Positions 21,949 through 34,466 are shown, counted from the stretch's first letter. The stretch: DNA of 64,000 nucleotides from Sorghum bicolor (GCF_000003195.3 NC_012875.2:19613656-19677655); one strand, 5' to 3'. The notes: generated from the sequence alone by a model not told the origin. Numbers and translations: made by a program.

Positions 21949-23004
21949 GTGACAATAGAGTCGGTTGCTATAGTAGCAAGCCGTGTTGATTGCTTCGGCC
22001 CAAAAGGAATGACTCACATTGTATTCACTCAACATTGATCTTGCCATGTCAATCCAGGTTCTATTCTTTCTTTCAACAAGACCATTTGATTGTGGAGTGT
22101 ACTTGGCCGAGAATTGATGCCTAATGCCAAACTCATCACAAAGCTCATCAACTCTTGTATTCTTGAATTCACTTCCATTGTCACTTCTCACTTTCTTGAT
22201 GGTTGTTTCAAACTCATTGTGTATTCTCTTGACAAATGATTTGAAGGTTGCAAAAGCATCACTCTTGTCACTAAGAAAGAATACCCATGTATATCTTGTG
22301 AAATCATCCACTATCACAAATCCATATTTATTTCCACCAATGCTTGTGTATGTGGTTGGTCCAAATAAGTCCATGTGCAACAACTCAAATGCTTTGCATG
22401 TACTCATGATGCTCTTCTTTGGATGAGTGTTGCCAACTTGTTTTCCGGCTTGACAAGCACTACAAAGCTTGTCTTTCTCAAATGTGACATCTTTCAAGCC
22501 TCTAACAAGATCATGCTTGACTAACTTGTTTAATTGTTTCATTCCAACATGACCAAGCCTTCTATGCCATAACCAACCCATGCTAGATTTAGTGAGCAAG
22601 CATGTTGATAATTGACTTTCACAAGCATTGAAATCAACCAAGTATAGATTCTCATATCTAAAGCCTTTGAATATCAAGTTAGAGCCATCTACACTTATGA
22701 TCTCTACATCATCAACTCCAAATATGCATTTGAAACCAAGATCACAAAGTTGAGCCACAGATAGTAAGTTGAAGTTCAAGCTTTCTACTAGTAGCACATT
22801 TGAAATGCTCAAGTCATTGGATATAGCAATTTTACCAAGCCCTTTGACCTTGACCTTGCCTTTGCCAATGTCACCAAAAGTGATACTATCAACACCATTG
22901 TCATCATTTGGATTGATTGAATTGAACATTCTTGCATCACCGGTCATGTGTTGTGTGCACCCACTATCAATCACCCAATGCCTTCCTCCGGCTTTATAGT
23001 TTAC
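21944..23004 (-). pseudogene. pol: Copia unit 1 pol, 5' part (protease and integrase), cut off by Tekay-A
   Basis: Minus-strand reading from just after the gag/pol double stop to the Tekay-A insertion point. It holds the protease motif [10 protein letters not shown], the integrase zinc finger (WHRRLGH ... CSAC) and the integrase core with [14 protein letters not shown] and GLVERKN supplying the D-D-E triad. There is no ATG before the protease motif; reading enters through GTG (HWVIDSG), so the protein must be made as a gag fusion. The downstream RT/RNase H half lies 15.7 kb away at 4094-6265. The TSD ATTGG (21944-21948) is part of the duplicated codons. Confidence 0.92.
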
Positions 23005-23019
23005 CTACAAAACAAATCA
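23005..23019 (-). promoter_or_regulatory. Gag/pol junction of unit 1 with two in-frame stops
   Basis: Gag ends in TGA (23019-23017) and the same frame meets TAG three sense codons later (23007-23005). The intervening TTTGTTTTGTAG followed by G is a good plant 3' splice-site shape. The arrangement is identical in units 2 and 3. Splicing would remove both stops; readthrough would have to pass two. No strong donor stands out upstream. Confidence 0.5.
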
Positions 23020-25101
23020 ATGTTTCTTAGGTACCCATACTTGTTTGGGTCCTTGGAGGTTAGTGACTAAGCTTTTTGGTACCCAAATGGCCTTCTTCTT
23101 TGGACCCACAATTGGTGTACCAACAAACTTAGCATGCACACCCTTCTCACCCTTGGTAAGCACATAACAAGAATCAAAAGGAATATAAGGTACATTAGCA
23201 ATTTTCTTGTTCTTGTTAATTTTGTTGCAATTAAGCTCTAGGTGCCCAACTTGCTTGCATTTGTTGCAATACCGACCATTGCTCTTCACAAAGCTAGGAT
23301 TGTGAGTTGCAAAGGCTTTCTTGCCCTTCTTGGGGGTATAGCCTAATCCCTCTTTGTTGAGAGAAAACCTTTGGCTAGCCAAGCACTTTAGCAAGCGGGC
23401 CTCACCACCATAGGCCTTGCCTAGGGTGTGAGTGAGCTCATCCACCTCTCTCTTGAGAGTCTCATTCTCAACCTTTAGTGAAGCATCACAAGTGACACTA
23501 ACACTAGAAGTAGAGGTAGAGTTGGTGGTGGTGGATGAAGACCTACAAGAAGAGTTAGTGGCAACAACAATAGGTAGGTTGGGTGATTCTTTAATTAAGT
23601 CACATGTTGTGCCCACATCACATGATATGACAACCTTTTCCTTGTTCTCTTCTAATAACAAGGAGTGAGCTTTTTCAAGCTTGGTGTGAGCTTTGCCAAG
23701 CTTTTCATGGGCTTCCACTAGCCTCTCATGATTAGCATTGAGCTCATCAAAGGATTGCTCAAGAGCTTTTAACTTCTTGGTCAATTCTTTGCACTTCTTG
23801 TTTTTAGATTGAATAAGTGAATCGGCTTGTTCTAGCATGCCCATGAGTTGTTCATTAGTGAATTCATTTTCATCATCACTATCACTATCATGTTCATTTT
23901 CACTTTCACTTTCACTCTCATCATATTGTACCTTGTGGCCCTTGGCCATGAAGCATGAAGGAGTGTCGAAGAGTGATGGCTTGTTGTTGATAGCAATGCT
24001 AGCAAGTGCCTTTTTCTTGGATGCTTTGTCATCATCACTTGAATCATCATCCGAAGAGGCATCACTATCCCATGTCACAACATAGGATCCACCCTTCTTC
24101 TTCCTTTTGAAAACCATCTTCTTCTCCTTCTTTTCTTTCTTCTCCTTCTTGTTCTTCTTGTCATGCTCATCATTGTCACTATTGTAAGGACAATCCGCCA
24201 CAATATGATCGGGGCTTTTACACTTGTAGCATAGCCTCACATGCTCCTTGTTCTTGAAGTGATCTCTTCTCTTTCTTGTGTGATAGCCCTTTTTCTTCAT
24301 CATCTTGCCAAACTTGCGGACAAAGAGTGCTAGTGCTTCATCATCACTATCATCATTGGAGCACTCCTCATCACTTGATTCTTCTTTCTTGGCCTTGCCC
24401 TTGTTCCTGCTCTTGGATGAATAGCTAGCTTTGAATGCTACACTTTTCTTCTTCTTATCATCATCATCCTTCTTCATGACCTCATCATCATCATTGTCAT
24501 TGTATTGATCTTCGGTCATGACATCTCCAAGTACCTCATTGGGAGATACACCCGTCAATCCACCTCTAAAGATGATTGTTCTCAATGTCTTGAACCTCTT
24601 GGGTAAGCACATCAAGAACTTGTGAATGAAGTCCTCATCTTTCACTTTCTGACCAAGGCCCTTGAGATCATTGATGATGACTTGGAGCCTATAGAACATC
24701 TCCGGGATTGACTCATCATCCTTCATCTTGAAGTTTGAAAGCTTGTCCTTGAGCATGTACAACTTGGCACTTTTTACCGTTGTAGTGCCCTCATATGTTT
24801 CTTCAAGCCTTGTCCACACTTCACTAGCCTTCTCAAGATCTTTGACTTGCTCAAACACCTTTGAATCAATGCCATTGTATATTGTGTTGAGAGCCATAGT
24901 ATTGCATTGCTTGTTTGCTCTCTCATTGTCGGTGGGGTTAGCGGGGTCAAGGATCACAAAGTCATTCTCCGTGACTTCCCACACTCTATCATTGATTGAT
25001 CCAAGGTACATCTTCATTTTTATCTTCCAATAGTCAAAGGAACTTGTGCCATCAAAGAACGGTGGTTTGCCCCCAACATGGTTGAACACTATTTGAGCCA
25101 T
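23017..25101 (-). CDS. gag: Copia unit 1 Gag, intact
   Basis: 694 residues from MAQIVFNHVGG to VPKKH. The N-terminal 220 residues are a copia gag domain of the UBN2 type (FDYWKIKMKMYL, VWTRLEETYEG, MFYRLQVIINDL). A lysine/aspartate-rich middle follows, with a CCHC knuckle at 291-304 (CYKCKSPDHIVADC), a heptad-rich helical stretch at about 430-500 and a second CCHC at 612-625 (CNKCKQVGHLELNC). It forms the virus-like particle and packages RNA. The great length and two knuckles fit the SIRE/Opie group. It starts about 40 bp after the primer site and is the only open gag of the three units. Confidence 0.93.
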   Translation of the reverse strand: MAQIVFNHVGGKPPFFDGTSSFDYWKIKMKMYLGSINDRVWEVTENDFVILDPANPTDNERANKQCNTMALNTIYNGIDSKVFEQVKDLEKASEVWTRLEETYEGTTTVKSAKLYMLKDKLSNFKMKDDESIPEMFYRLQVIINDLKGLGQKVKDEDFIHKFLMCLPKRFKTLRTIIFRGGLTGVSPNEVLGDVMTEDQYNDNDDDEVMKKDDDDKKKKSVAFKASYSSKSRNKGKAKKEESSDEECSNDDSDDEALALFVRKFGKMMKKKGYHTRKRRDHFKNKEHVRLCYKCKSPDHIVADCPYNSDNDEHDKKNKKEKKEKKEKKMVFKRKKKGGSYVVTWDSDASSDDDSSDDDKASKKKALASIAINNKPSLFDTPSCFMAKGHKVQYDESESESENEHDSDSDDENEFTNEQLMGMLEQADSLIQSKNKKCKELTKKLKALEQSFDELNANHERLVEAHEKLGKAHTKLEKAHSLLLEENKEKVVISCDVGTTCDLIKESPNLPIVVATNSSCRSSSTTTNSTSTSSVSVTCDASLKVENETLKREVDELTHTLGKAYGGEARLLKCLASQRFSLNKEGLGYTPKKGKKAFATHNPSFVKSNGRYCNKCKQVGHLELNCNKINKNKKIANVPYIPFDSCYVLTKGEKGVHAKFVGTPIVGPKKKAIWVPKSLVTNLQGPKQVWVPKKH

Positions 25102-25161
25102 AATTTGAGCACCGAGGTTGTTAAGCCTTCACAAAACGGTGACCACGGATCTGATACCACT
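25102..25161 (-). other. Unit 1 primer-binding site and short leader
   Basis: On the minus strand TGGTATCAGATCC (25159 downward) is the tRNA-iMet primer site; the family form in units 2 and 3 is TGGTATCAGAGCC, so this copy has one mismatch. Forty bases of leader separate it from the gag ATG. Confidence 0.85.
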
Positions 25162-26030
25162 TGAAAGGTCCTAATATGGCTAGAGGGGGGGTGAATAGCC
25201 TATTTAAAAATTCTACAAGAACACTAGAGCAAGTGGTTAGTAAATAACAATGTGAAGCTTTTTGCTCTAGCTCTAAAGGGGTGTTTGCAAGCCATCTATC
25301 CAACAATTCTAGTTGATATAATCACTAGGCACACAAGAGCTAGGTCACTACTTACACTAGAAAGCTACCTAAAGTTTCTATACAAGTAAGAAAGCTACTC
25401 TAGTTTGCGGGAATGTAAAAAGATGCTTTGAACTTTATACCGCCGCGTAGAGGGGATGAACTAATCAATAATATGAAGTACAATCACCGAGAGAAATCCA
25501 ATGAACAATCACAAAGGTGACACACAATTTTTCTCCCGAGTTTCACGTGCTTGCCGGCACGCTACGTCCCCGTTGTGTCGACCAACACTTGGTGGTTCGG
25601 TGGCTAAGAGGTGTAGCACGAACCTCGTCCTCACTAGGACACCACAAGAACCTATCCACAAGTGAGGTAACTCAATGACACGAGCACTTTACTAGAGTTA
25701 CCTTTCAGCTCTCCGCCGGGGAAAGGTACAAGACCCCTCACAATCGCCGGGAGATGGCCACGAACAATCACTAACTCGTGCCAATCCTCCTCCGCTGCTC
25801 CAAGCCATCTAGGTGGCGGCAACCACCAAGAGTAACAAGAAAACCGTAGCTAGAACGATCCCCAAGTGCCACTAGATGCAATCACTCAAGCAAATGCACT
25901 TGGAATCACTCTCAATCTCACAAAGATGTTTAATCTATGAAGGTGATGAGTGGGAGGTGTTTGCTTAGGCTCATAAGGATGTCAAGTATGTTAGAATGCC
26001 AAGAGGGTACGCCCTAAGCCAGCCAAACAC

Positions 26031-26039
26031 ATATTTATA
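26031..26039 (-). promoter_or_regulatory. TATA box of copia LTR2
   Basis: Minus strand GCTATAAATATG; upstream promoter position for unit 1. Same context as in the other LTRs. Confidence 0.6.
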
Positions 26040-26092
26040 GCCTCTCAAGCAAATAGAGCCATTGGCTCTTTCACCGGGCAAAACACGGGGTC

Positions 26093-26459
26093 ACCGGACG
26101 CTCTTAAAGGGGCACCGGACGCTCAACACCAGCGTCCGGTGCTCCAACGTCAGCCGCGTGTCACAGTCTAACGGTAACCTACAGAGCACCGAACGCTGAG
26201 CAGGTTTGCACCGGATGCGACCGGTGCACACCGGACCCATGCGCAGAGAGCTCCACAAACTCGCAGGGTCACCGGACGCAAGCCACCGGACTCACACCCA
26301 GAGAGGGTTGCAAAACGCGCAGACACCAGACTCAGACCACCGGACGCTCCAGCTTGCGTCCGGTGCCTAGCGTCCGGTGCCTAACCCTAGCTGAGCCAGG
26401 CAGCCTGCACACCGGACGCTCAGACACAGCGTCCGGTGCCTCTGAGCCAGCGTCCGGTG
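26093..26459. repeat. CCGGAC-motif cluster of LTR2
   Basis: Same cluster as in LTR1 but one motif group shorter because of a 29-bp deletion near 26283; several CG dinucleotides have decayed (for example ACCGAACGC). Confidence 0.7.
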
Positions 26460-27065
26460 AGTGTTTTCTCAGCGAGAAACACTCCCACGACTTCACCAAT
26501 TTTCCCACCGCCGCAATAGAAAATATGCACTTCATTTTCTCGAAAAGCGCTGAATCCCGCCGAGGAACCCATCCTCTGTCTACTCTTCAAACTCCACCTC
26601 CTTCTCAAAGTGTGCCAACACCACAACGTGTGTACCAACATGTGCACGTGTGTTAGCATTTTCACAAACATTTTCTTCGAAGGAGTTAAGTTAGCTTACT
26701 AGGTTCTAAATGCATGTACATGAATAATGACACCTAGTGGCACTTGATAACCGCTTAGCCAAAGAATTCCCCTCTTTATAGTATGGCTATCTATCCTAAA
26801 TGTGATCACACCCTCTATGGTGTCTTGATCACCAAAACCAAAACCCTAAGCAATACCTTTGCCTTGATCTCCATAGGGTTTTGTTTTTCTCTTTCTTCTT
26901 TTCCAAGTTGAGCACTTGATCATCTTGTGGTCATCACCATCATCACCACGATCATCACTTGCTCCATCACTTGGCATGTACCAACCTCATTAAGTCTACA
27001 CACACTTAGCATAGAGGTTAGTACTAGGGTTTCATCAATTATCCAAAACCAAACTAGGGCTTTCA

Positions 27066-28214
27066 ATCTCCCCCTTTTTGGTAATTGATGACAACCCTTT
27101 TTACAAAGATTTTCAATAAAATTTTCTTGGATTCATGTTGCTTGCCCAAGCATTTTACCATGTGCAAAGTTTATGGACAAGTTTCATAAACCCAAATTGG
27201 TAGCAATTGCTCCCCCTACATATGTGCTAAGAGTTTGGATTTGAAAGCTTGCACATATGCTTTGAATAGGAAATATAGGAGTCAATTTCTACCAAATGAT
27301 GCTAAGGTGTAAAGAATGGACCTTTGAAGCGTGATACCAATCGGAGTTGCCAATGTACACCATCCTTAGCACCATTAGTAACTAGACATTCACAAAGACT
27401 AGAACACCCCATGAGATCAACATTATAAACAAGGTTCTAGTACCACTTGTGAAAAAACTTAAAAGTCTAGTTACACTACCTATGCATGCTTGTTCTTCAT
27501 TTCATCAATCAAACCTATAACTAGCATACACCATACAAGCAAGGCAACGGAGAGAAATCTTCTAAAGCTAATGCAAATGCAAGCAACCATATGTGATGCA
27601 CATACAAATGCAACATACAAGTTTATGAGCTTGCTCCCCTTACTTGTGTGCTTCAAAATTTTAATTGATCCCCTTCTTTTATCATGTTACCTTCTTTTCT
27701 TTTATCATGTTACTCCCCTATCTTTAATCTTGGGAATTTCTCTCCCCCTTTGTCATCAAAGACCACAAAAGGTGAGCTCAAATTTTAGAAAGGTTAGTGT
27801 GAAACCATGTGAAGTGAGATCATTTTCCCAAATTGGTCCAATCTAGATTACTTGCCTAAGATATTTAACTCGGTTTGATCCAAGGACAATCTTCTTCACA
27901 CCTCCAAATAAGGGTTATCTTGTACCATGTTGAGTTAAACACTTATAGCTCATATTCTAGATCAAACACTAGGATTTGTAAGCCCACAAACATGTCATAT
28001 GCTACCACTAGATCAAGTCAATCATAGAAGCAATAGTGGTACCATACAAGCATCAAAGTCATTTGATTTTCATGAATTAGCCTAAGACATGTAAAGGAAT
28101 GACTAGATGCACTAAGCAAGTCCTTAGCATAGGATGAATGACATGTCAAACAATTTTACCTTGCTTTGCTCGAAGGAGAGGCATGTCATAAAGTGGGGTG
28201 CATCAACACATATT
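27066..28214 (-). other. Unit 2 polypurine tract and 3' untranslated region
   Basis: Polypurine tract at 27066-27081, then 1.1 kb without a supportable ORF on the element strand, as in unit 1. Confidence 0.85.
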
Positions 28215-31200
28215 TCAGAAGTCAAGTATGTTCAATTCATTCCTTAGCTTGCAAAACCTCTTCTCATCAAGTGGCTTGGTGAATATATCGGCAAGTTGAT
28301 CATCGGTGCCTATACTCTCAATGCAAATGTCCCCTTTTTGTTGGTGATCTCTTATGAAGTGATGGCGGACATCTATGTGCTTTGTTCTTGAGTGTTGGAC
28401 CGGATTGTTGGTGAGCTTCACGGCACTTTCATTGTCACATAGCAATGGCACTTCTTTGAAATTGATTCCAAAATCTTTCAATGTTGCCTTCATCCATAGG
28501 ATTTGTGCACAACAACTATCGGCTGCAATGTATTCCGCTTCGGCGGTTGATAGTGCAACACTATTTTGCTTCTTGGATGACCATGAGACAAGTGATCTAC
28601 CCAATAGTTGACATGTGCCCGATGTGCTTCTTCTCTCAACTTTGCATCCCGCATAGTCCATGTCGGAATATCCAACAAGTTCAAACTTTGCACCTTTGGG
28701 ATACCACAAACCAACATTTTGTGTGTGCTTCAAGTACCTCAATATTCTCTTTGTTGCTTTCAAATGACTTTCTCTTGGTGAGGCTTGGAATCTTGCACAC
28801 ATGCATACACTAAACATGACATCCGGTCTTGATGCGGTCACATAGAGTAGGCTTCCAATCATAGACCGATACAACTTTTGATCCACCATATTTCCACTTG
28901 TGTCACTATCTAGGCTTCCATTTGTTCCCATTGGAGTGCTAATTGACTTTGCATCATCCATTCCAAACTTCTTGAGCATGTCTTTTATGTACTTGCCTTG
29001 ACTCACAAATGTGCCATTCTTTAATTGCTTGATTTGAAGACCAAGGAAGTAGCTAAGCTCTCCAATCATTGACATCTCAAACTCATTAGCCATCATGTTG
29101 CCAAACTCCTCACAAAATTCTTGATTGGTTGATCCAAATATGATATCATCAACATAGATTTGCAACACAAACAAGTCTTTGCCAATCTTCTTGGTGAAGA
29201 GAGTGGTGTCAACCTTGCCCATCTTGAAACCTTTAGAGAGTAAGAAATCTCTCAATCTCTCATACCATGCTCTTGGTGCTTGCTTCAAACCATACAATGC
29301 CTTTCTTAGCTTGTAAACATGGTTGGGTTTCTTGTCATCTTCAAAACCGGGAGGTTGCTCAACATAGACTTCTTCATTGATATAGCCATTGAGAAATGCA
29401 CTCTTCACATCCATTTGATATAGCTTGATATTATGAGCACAAGCATAGGCTAACAAGATCCTAATTGCTTCCAATCTTGCAACCGGGGCATATGTTTCAC
29501 CAAAGTCAAGACCTTCAACTTGAGTATAGCCTTGTGCTACCAATCTTGCTTTGTTCCTTATAACTATCCCATCTTGATCTTGTTTGTTGCGAAAGACCCA
29601 TCTAGTACCAATGTCATTGTGATCACTAGGCCTCTCAACTAATTCCCATACTTGATTTCTCTTGAAATTGTTAAGCTCTTCATGCATAGCATTGACCCAA
29701 TCAACATCTCTTAATGCTTCATCAATCTTCTTTGGCTCAATGTGAGACACAAAGGAGAAATGCTCACAAAATGATGCTAGTCTTGATCTAGTTTGCACTC
29801 CTCTTTGAATGTCACCTATGATATGATCCAATGGATGATCTCTTGCAATATTTGTTGGTTGGAGTATTTGCACTTGATTGCTTGCACTTGGTTGATCATG
29901 AGATGATGTACTAGCTTGTTGATCTTGCACTTGAGTACCACTTGTACTAGCTTGATTTTGATCATGAGAACCACTAGCTTGCACATTAGAGGTAGGAATC
30001 ACTTGATCTTTGTCATCTTCAACATCAATCACCTCTCTAGGCCTTAAACCACCAATGTCCATATTCTTCATTGCATCAGCCAATTGAGTGCCTCTCACAT
30101 CATCTAGATTCTCATCTTCCTCTTGAGAGCCATTGGTTTCATCAGACTCAACATCATGCACCTCTTCAAGAGTACCACTACCCAAATTCCAAACTCTATA
30201 AGCTTTGCTAGTAGTGGAGTAACCAAGCAAGAAGCCTTCATCACATTTCTTTTCAAATTTACTCAATCTAGTGCCTTTCTTCAATATGTAGCATTTGCAA
30301 CCAAAAACCCGAAAGTATGCAATGTTGGGCTTTCTTCCATTCAAGAGCTCATATGGAGTCTTCTCCATCATTGGGTGACAATAGAGTTGGTTGCTATAGT
30401 AGCAAGCCGTGTTGATTGCTTCGGCCCAAAAGGAATGACTCACATTGTATTCACTCAACATTGATCTTGCCATGTCAATCAAGGTTCTATTCTTTCTTTC
30501 AACAAGACCATTTGATTGTGGAGTGTACTTGGCCGAGAATTGATGCCTAATGCCAAACTCATCACAAAGCTCATCAACTCTTGTATTCTTGAATTCACTT
30601 CCATTGTCACTTCTCACTTTCTTGATGGTTGTTTCAAACTCATTGTGTATTCTCTTGACAAATGATTTGAAGGTTGCAAAAGCATCACTCTTGTCACTAA
30701 GAAAGAATACCCATGTATATCTTGTGAAATCATCCACTATCACAAATCCATATTTATTTCCACCAATGCTTGTGTATGTGGTTGGTCCAAATAAGTCCAT
30801 GTGCAACAACTCAAATGCTTTGCATGTACTCATGATGCTCTTCTTTGGATGAGTGTTGCCAACTTGTTTTCCGGCTTGACAAGCACTACAAAGCTTGTCT
30901 TTCTCAAATGTGACATCTTTCAAGCCTCTAACAAGATCATGCTTGGCTAACTTGTTTAATTGTTTCATTCCAACATGACCAAGCCTTCTATGCCATAACC
31001 AACCCATGCTAGATTTAGTGAGAAAGCATATTGATAATTGACTTTCACTAGCATTGAAATCAACCAAGTATAGATTCTCATATCTAAAGCCTTTGAATAT
31101 CAAGTTAGAGCCATCTACACTTATGATCTCTACATCATCAACTCCAAATATGCATTTGAAACCAAGATCACAAAGTTGAGCCACGGATAGTAAGTTGAAG

Positions 31201-31430
31201 TTCAAGCTTTCTACTAGTAGCACATTTGAAATGCTCAAGTCACTGGATATAGCAATTTTACCAAGCCCTTTGACCTTGACCTTGCCTTTGCCATTGTCAC
31301 CAAAAGTGATACTATCAACACCATTGTCATCATTTGGATTGATTGAATTGAACATTCTTGCATCACCGGTCATGTGTTGTGTGCACCCACTATCAATCAC
31401 CCAATGCCTTCCTCCGGCTTTATAGTTTAC
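28215..31430 (-). CDS. pol: Copia unit 2 pol, intact: protease, integrase, RT, RNase H
   Basis: 1071 residues open from just after the double stop. Numbering from the GTG codon at 31400: protease DSG at 3-5; integrase zinc finger H137, H142, C171, C174; integrase triad D202, D265, E301 (35-residue D-E spacing); RT with YVDD at 749-752; RNase H near 900-1050 with an intact AEAEY. It processes Gag, copies the RNA in the particle and inserts the DNA. There is no ATG ahead of the protease, so it needs fusion to Gag; the unit 2 gag is frameshifted, so this copy could only be expressed after a repairing event or not at all. It is the only unbroken pol in the window. Confidence 0.93.
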   Translation of the reverse strand, partial: VNYKAGGRHWVIDSGCTQHMTGDARMFNSINPNDDNGVDSITFGDNGKGKVKVKGLGKIAISSDLSISNVLLVESLNFNLLSVAQLCDLGFKCIFGVDDVEIISVDGSNLIFKGFRYENLYLVDFNASESQLSICFLTKSSMGWLWHRRLGHVGMKQLNKLAKHDLVRGLKDVTFEKDKLCSACQAGKQVGNTHPKKSIMSTCKAFELLHMDLFGPTTYTSIGGNKYGFVIVDDFTRYTWVFFLSDKSDAFATFKSFVKRIHNEFETTIKKVRSDNGSEFKNTRVDELCDEFGIRHQFSAKYTPQSNGLVERKNRTLIDMARSMLSEYNVSHSFWAEAINTACYYSNQLYCHPMMEKTPYELLNGRKPNIAYFRVFGCKCYILKKGTRLSKFEKKCDEGFLLGYSTTSKAYRVWNLGSGTLEEVHDVESDETNGSQEEDENLDDVRGTQLADAMKNMDIGGLRPREVIDVEDDKDQVIPTSNVQASGSHDQNQASTSGTQVQDQQASTSSHDQPSASNQVQILQPTNIARDHPLDHIIGDIQRGVQTRSRLASFCEHFSFVSHIEPKKIDEALRDVDWVNAMHEELNNFKRNQVWELVERPSDHNDIGTRWVFRNKQDQDGIVIRNKARLVAQGYTQVEGLDFGETYAPVARLEAIRILLAYACAHNIKLYQMDVKSAFLNGYINEEVYVEQPPGFEDDKKPNHVYKLRKALYGLKQAPRAWYERLRDFLLSKGFKMGKVDTTLFTKKIGKDLFVLQIYVDDIIFGSTNQEFCEEFGNMMANEFEMSMIGELSYFLGLQIKQLKNGTFVSQGKYIKDMLKKFGMDDAKSISTPMGTNGSLDSDTSGNMVDQKLYRSMIGSLLYVTASRPDVMFSVCMCARFQASPRESHLKATKRILRYLKHTQNVGLWYPKGAKFELVGYSDMDYAGCKVERRSTSGTCQLLGRSLVSWSSKKQNSVALSTAEAEYIAADSCCAQILWMKATLKDFGINFKEVPLLCDNESAVKLTNNPVQHSRTKHIDVRHHFIRDHQQKGDICIESIGTDDQLADIFTKPLDEKRFCKLRNELNILDF

Positions 31431-31445
31431 CTACAAAACAAATCA
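31431..31445 (-). promoter_or_regulatory. Gag/pol junction of unit 2 with two in-frame stops
   Basis: TGA TTT GTT TTG TAG, identical to unit 1. Confidence 0.5.
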
Positions 31446-33528
31446 ATGTTTCTTAGGTACCCATACTTGTTTGGGTCCTTGGAGGTTAGTGACTAAGCTT
31501 TTTGGTACCCAAATGGCCTTCTTCTTTGGACCCACAATTGGTGTACCAACAAACTTAGCATGCACACCCTTCTCACCCTTGGTAAGCACATAACAAGAAT
31601 CAAAAGGAATATAAGGTACATTAGCAATTTTCTTGTTCTTGTTAATTTTGTTGCAATTAAGCTCTAGGTGCCCAACTTGCTTGCATTTGTTGCAATACCG
31701 ACCATTGCTCTTCACAAAGCTAGGCTTGTGAGTTGCAAAGGCTTTCTTGCCCTTCTTGGGGGTATAGCCTAATCCCTCTTTGTTGAGAGAAAACCTTTGG
31801 CTACCCAAGCACTTTAGCAAGCGGGCCTCACCACCATAGGCCTTGCCTAGGGCGTGAGTGAGCTCATCCACCTCTCTCTTGAGAGTCTCATTCTCAACCT
31901 TTAGTGAAGCATCACAAGTGACACTAACACTAGAAGTAGAGGTAGAGTTGGTGGTGGTGGATGAAGACCTACAAGAAGAGTTAGTGGCAACAACAATAGG
32001 TAGGTTGGGTAATTCTTTAATTAAGTCACATGTTGTGCCCACATCACATGATATGACAACCTTTTCCTTGTTCTCTTCTAATAACAAGGAGTGAGCTTTT
32101 TCAAGCTTTGTGTGAGCTTTGCCAAGCTTTTCATGGGCTTCCACTAGCCTCTCATGATTAGCATTGAGCTCATCAAAGGATTGCTCAAGAGCTTTTAACT
32201 TCTTGGTCAATTCTTTGCACTTCTTGTTTTTAGATTGAATAAGTGAATCGGCTTGTTCTAGCTTGCCCATGAGTTGTTCATTAGTGAATTCATTTTTCAT
32301 CATCACTATCACTATCATGTTCATTTTCACTTTCACTTTCACTCTCATCATATTGTACCTTGTGGCCCTTGGCCATGAAGCATGAAGGAGTGTCGAAGAG
32401 TGATGGCTTGTTGTTGATAGCAATGCTAGCAAGTGCCTTTTTCTTGGATGCTTTGTCATCATCACTTGAATCATCATCCGAAGAGGCATCACTATCCCAT
32501 GTCACAACATAGGAACCACCCTTCTTCTTCCTTTTGAAAACCATCTTCTTCTCCTTCTTTTCTTTCTTCTCCTTTTTGTTCTTCTTGTCATGCTCATCAT
32601 TGTCACTATTGTAAGGACAATCCGCCACAATATGATCGGGGCTTTTATACTTGTAGCATAGCCTCACATGCTCCTTGTTCTTGAAGTGATCTCTTCTCTT
32701 TCTTGTGTGATAGCCCTTTTTCTTCATCATCTTGCCAAACTTGCGGACAAAGAGTGCTAGTGCTTCATCATCACTATCATCATTGGAGCACTCCTCATCA
32801 CTTGATTCTTTTTTCTTGGCCTTGCCCTTGTTCTTGCTCTTGGATGAATAGCTAGCTTTGAATGCTACACTTTTCTTCTTCTTATCATCATCATCCTTCT
32901 TCATGACCTCATCATCATCATTGTCATTGTATTGATCTTCGGTCATGACATCTCCAAGTACCTCATTGGGAGATACACCCGTCAATCCACCTCTAAAGAT
33001 GATTGTTCTCAATGTCTTGAACCTCTTGGGTAAGCACATCAAGAACTTGTGAATGAAGTCCTCATCTTTCACTTTCTCACCAAGGCCCTTGAGATCATTG
33101 ATGATGACTTGGAGCCTATAGAACATCTCTGGGATTGACTCATCATCCTTCATCTTGAAGTTTGAAAGCTTGTCCTTGAGCAAGTACAACTTGGCACTTT
33201 TTACCGTTGTAGTGCCCTCATATGTTTCTTCAAGCCTTGTCCACACTTCACTAGCCTTCTCAAGATCTTTGACTTGCTCAAACACCTTTGAATCAATGCC
33301 ATTGTATATTGTGTTGAGAGCCATAGTATTGCATTGCTTGTTTGCTCTCTCATTGTCGGTGGGGTTAGCGGGGTCAAGGATCACAAAGTCATTCTCCGTG
33401 ACTTCCCACACTCTATCATTGATTGATCCAAGGTACATCTTAATTTTTCTCTTCCAATAGTCAAAGGAACTTGGGCCATCAAAGAATGGTGGTTTGCCCC
33501 CAACATGGTTGAACACTATTTGAGCCAT
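31443..33528 (-). pseudogene. gag: Copia unit 2 gag, frameshifted
   Basis: Same protein as the unit 1 Gag but with one extra base in a short A run (T run at 32293-32297 on the plus strand), shifting the frame after about residue 411. The first part ends at 32290 and the rest is open in another frame to 31443. The first zinc knuckle is also damaged: CYKC reads CYKY (TGT to TAT near 32649). The whole internal region is one base longer than that of unit 1, which confirms the insertion. Confidence 0.92.
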
Positions 33529-33588
33529 AATTTGAGCACCGAGGTTGTTAAGCCTTCACAAAATGGTGACCACGGCTCTGATACCACT
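33529..33588 (-). other. Unit 2 primer-binding site and leader
   Basis: Minus strand TGGTATCAGAGCCGTGG at 33586-33570, matching initiator-Met tRNA, one base inside LTR3. Confidence 0.87.
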
Positions 33589-34457
33589 TGAAAGGTCCTA
33601 ATATGGCTAGAGGGGGGGTGAATAGCCTATTTAAAAATTCTACAAGAACACTAGAGCAAGAGGTTAGTAAATAACAAAGCGAAGCTTTTTGCTCTAGCTC
33701 TAAAGGGGTGTTTGCAAGCCACCTATCCAACAATTCTAGTTGATATAATCACTAGGCACACAAGAGCTAGGTCACTACTTACACTAGAAAGCTACCTAAA
33801 GTTTCTATACAAGTAAGAAAGCTACTCTAGTTTGCGGGAATGTAAAAAGATGGTTTGAACTTTATACCGCCGCGTAGAGGGGATGAACCAATCAATAATA
33901 TGAAGTCCAATCACTGGGAGAAATCCAATGAACAATCACAAAGGTGACACACAATTTTTCTCCCGAGGTTCACGTGCTTGCCGGCACGCTACGTCCCCGT
34001 TGTGTCGACCAACACTTGGTGGTTCGGTGGCTAAGAGGTGTAGCACGAACCTCGTCCTCACTAGGACACCACAACAACCTACCCACAAGTGAGGTAACTC
34101 AATGACACGAGCACTTTACTAGAGTTACCTTTCGGCTCTCCGCTGGGGAAAGGTACAAGACCCCTCACAATCGCCGGGAGATGGCCACGAACAATCACCA
34201 ACTCGTGCCAATCCTCCTCCGCTGCTCCAAGCCGTCTAGGTGGCGGCAACCACCAAGAGTAACAAGAAAACCGCAGCTAGAACGATCCCCAAGTGCCACT
34301 AGATGCAATCACTCAAGCAAATGCACTTGGAATCACTCCCAATCTCACAAAGATGTTTAATCTATGAAGGAGATGAGTGGGAGGTGTTTGCTTAGGCTCA
34401 TAAGGATGTCAAGTATGTTAGAATGCCAAGAGGGTACGCCCTAAGCCAGCCAAACAC

Positions 34458-34466
34458 ATATTTATA
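34458..34466 (-). promoter_or_regulatory. TATA box of copia LTR3
   Basis: Minus strand GCTATAAATATG, promoter position for unit 2. Confidence 0.6.

Larger units (their letters stand above)
25162..27065 (-). repeat. Copia LTR2 (shared by units 1 and 2)
   Basis: 1904 bp, TGAAAG...CTTTCA. It is directly bounded by the unit 1 primer site on one side and the unit 2 polypurine tract on the other, with no target duplication. It lacks 29 bp of the CCGGAC cluster and is the most diverged LTR in its first kilobase. It would be the promoter LTR of unit 1 and the terminator LTR of unit 2. Confidence 0.93.

Noticed and set aside
25143..25159. tRNA-like sequence next to the LTR
   Set aside because: It is the primer-binding site complementary to the tRNA 3' end, not a tRNA gene.
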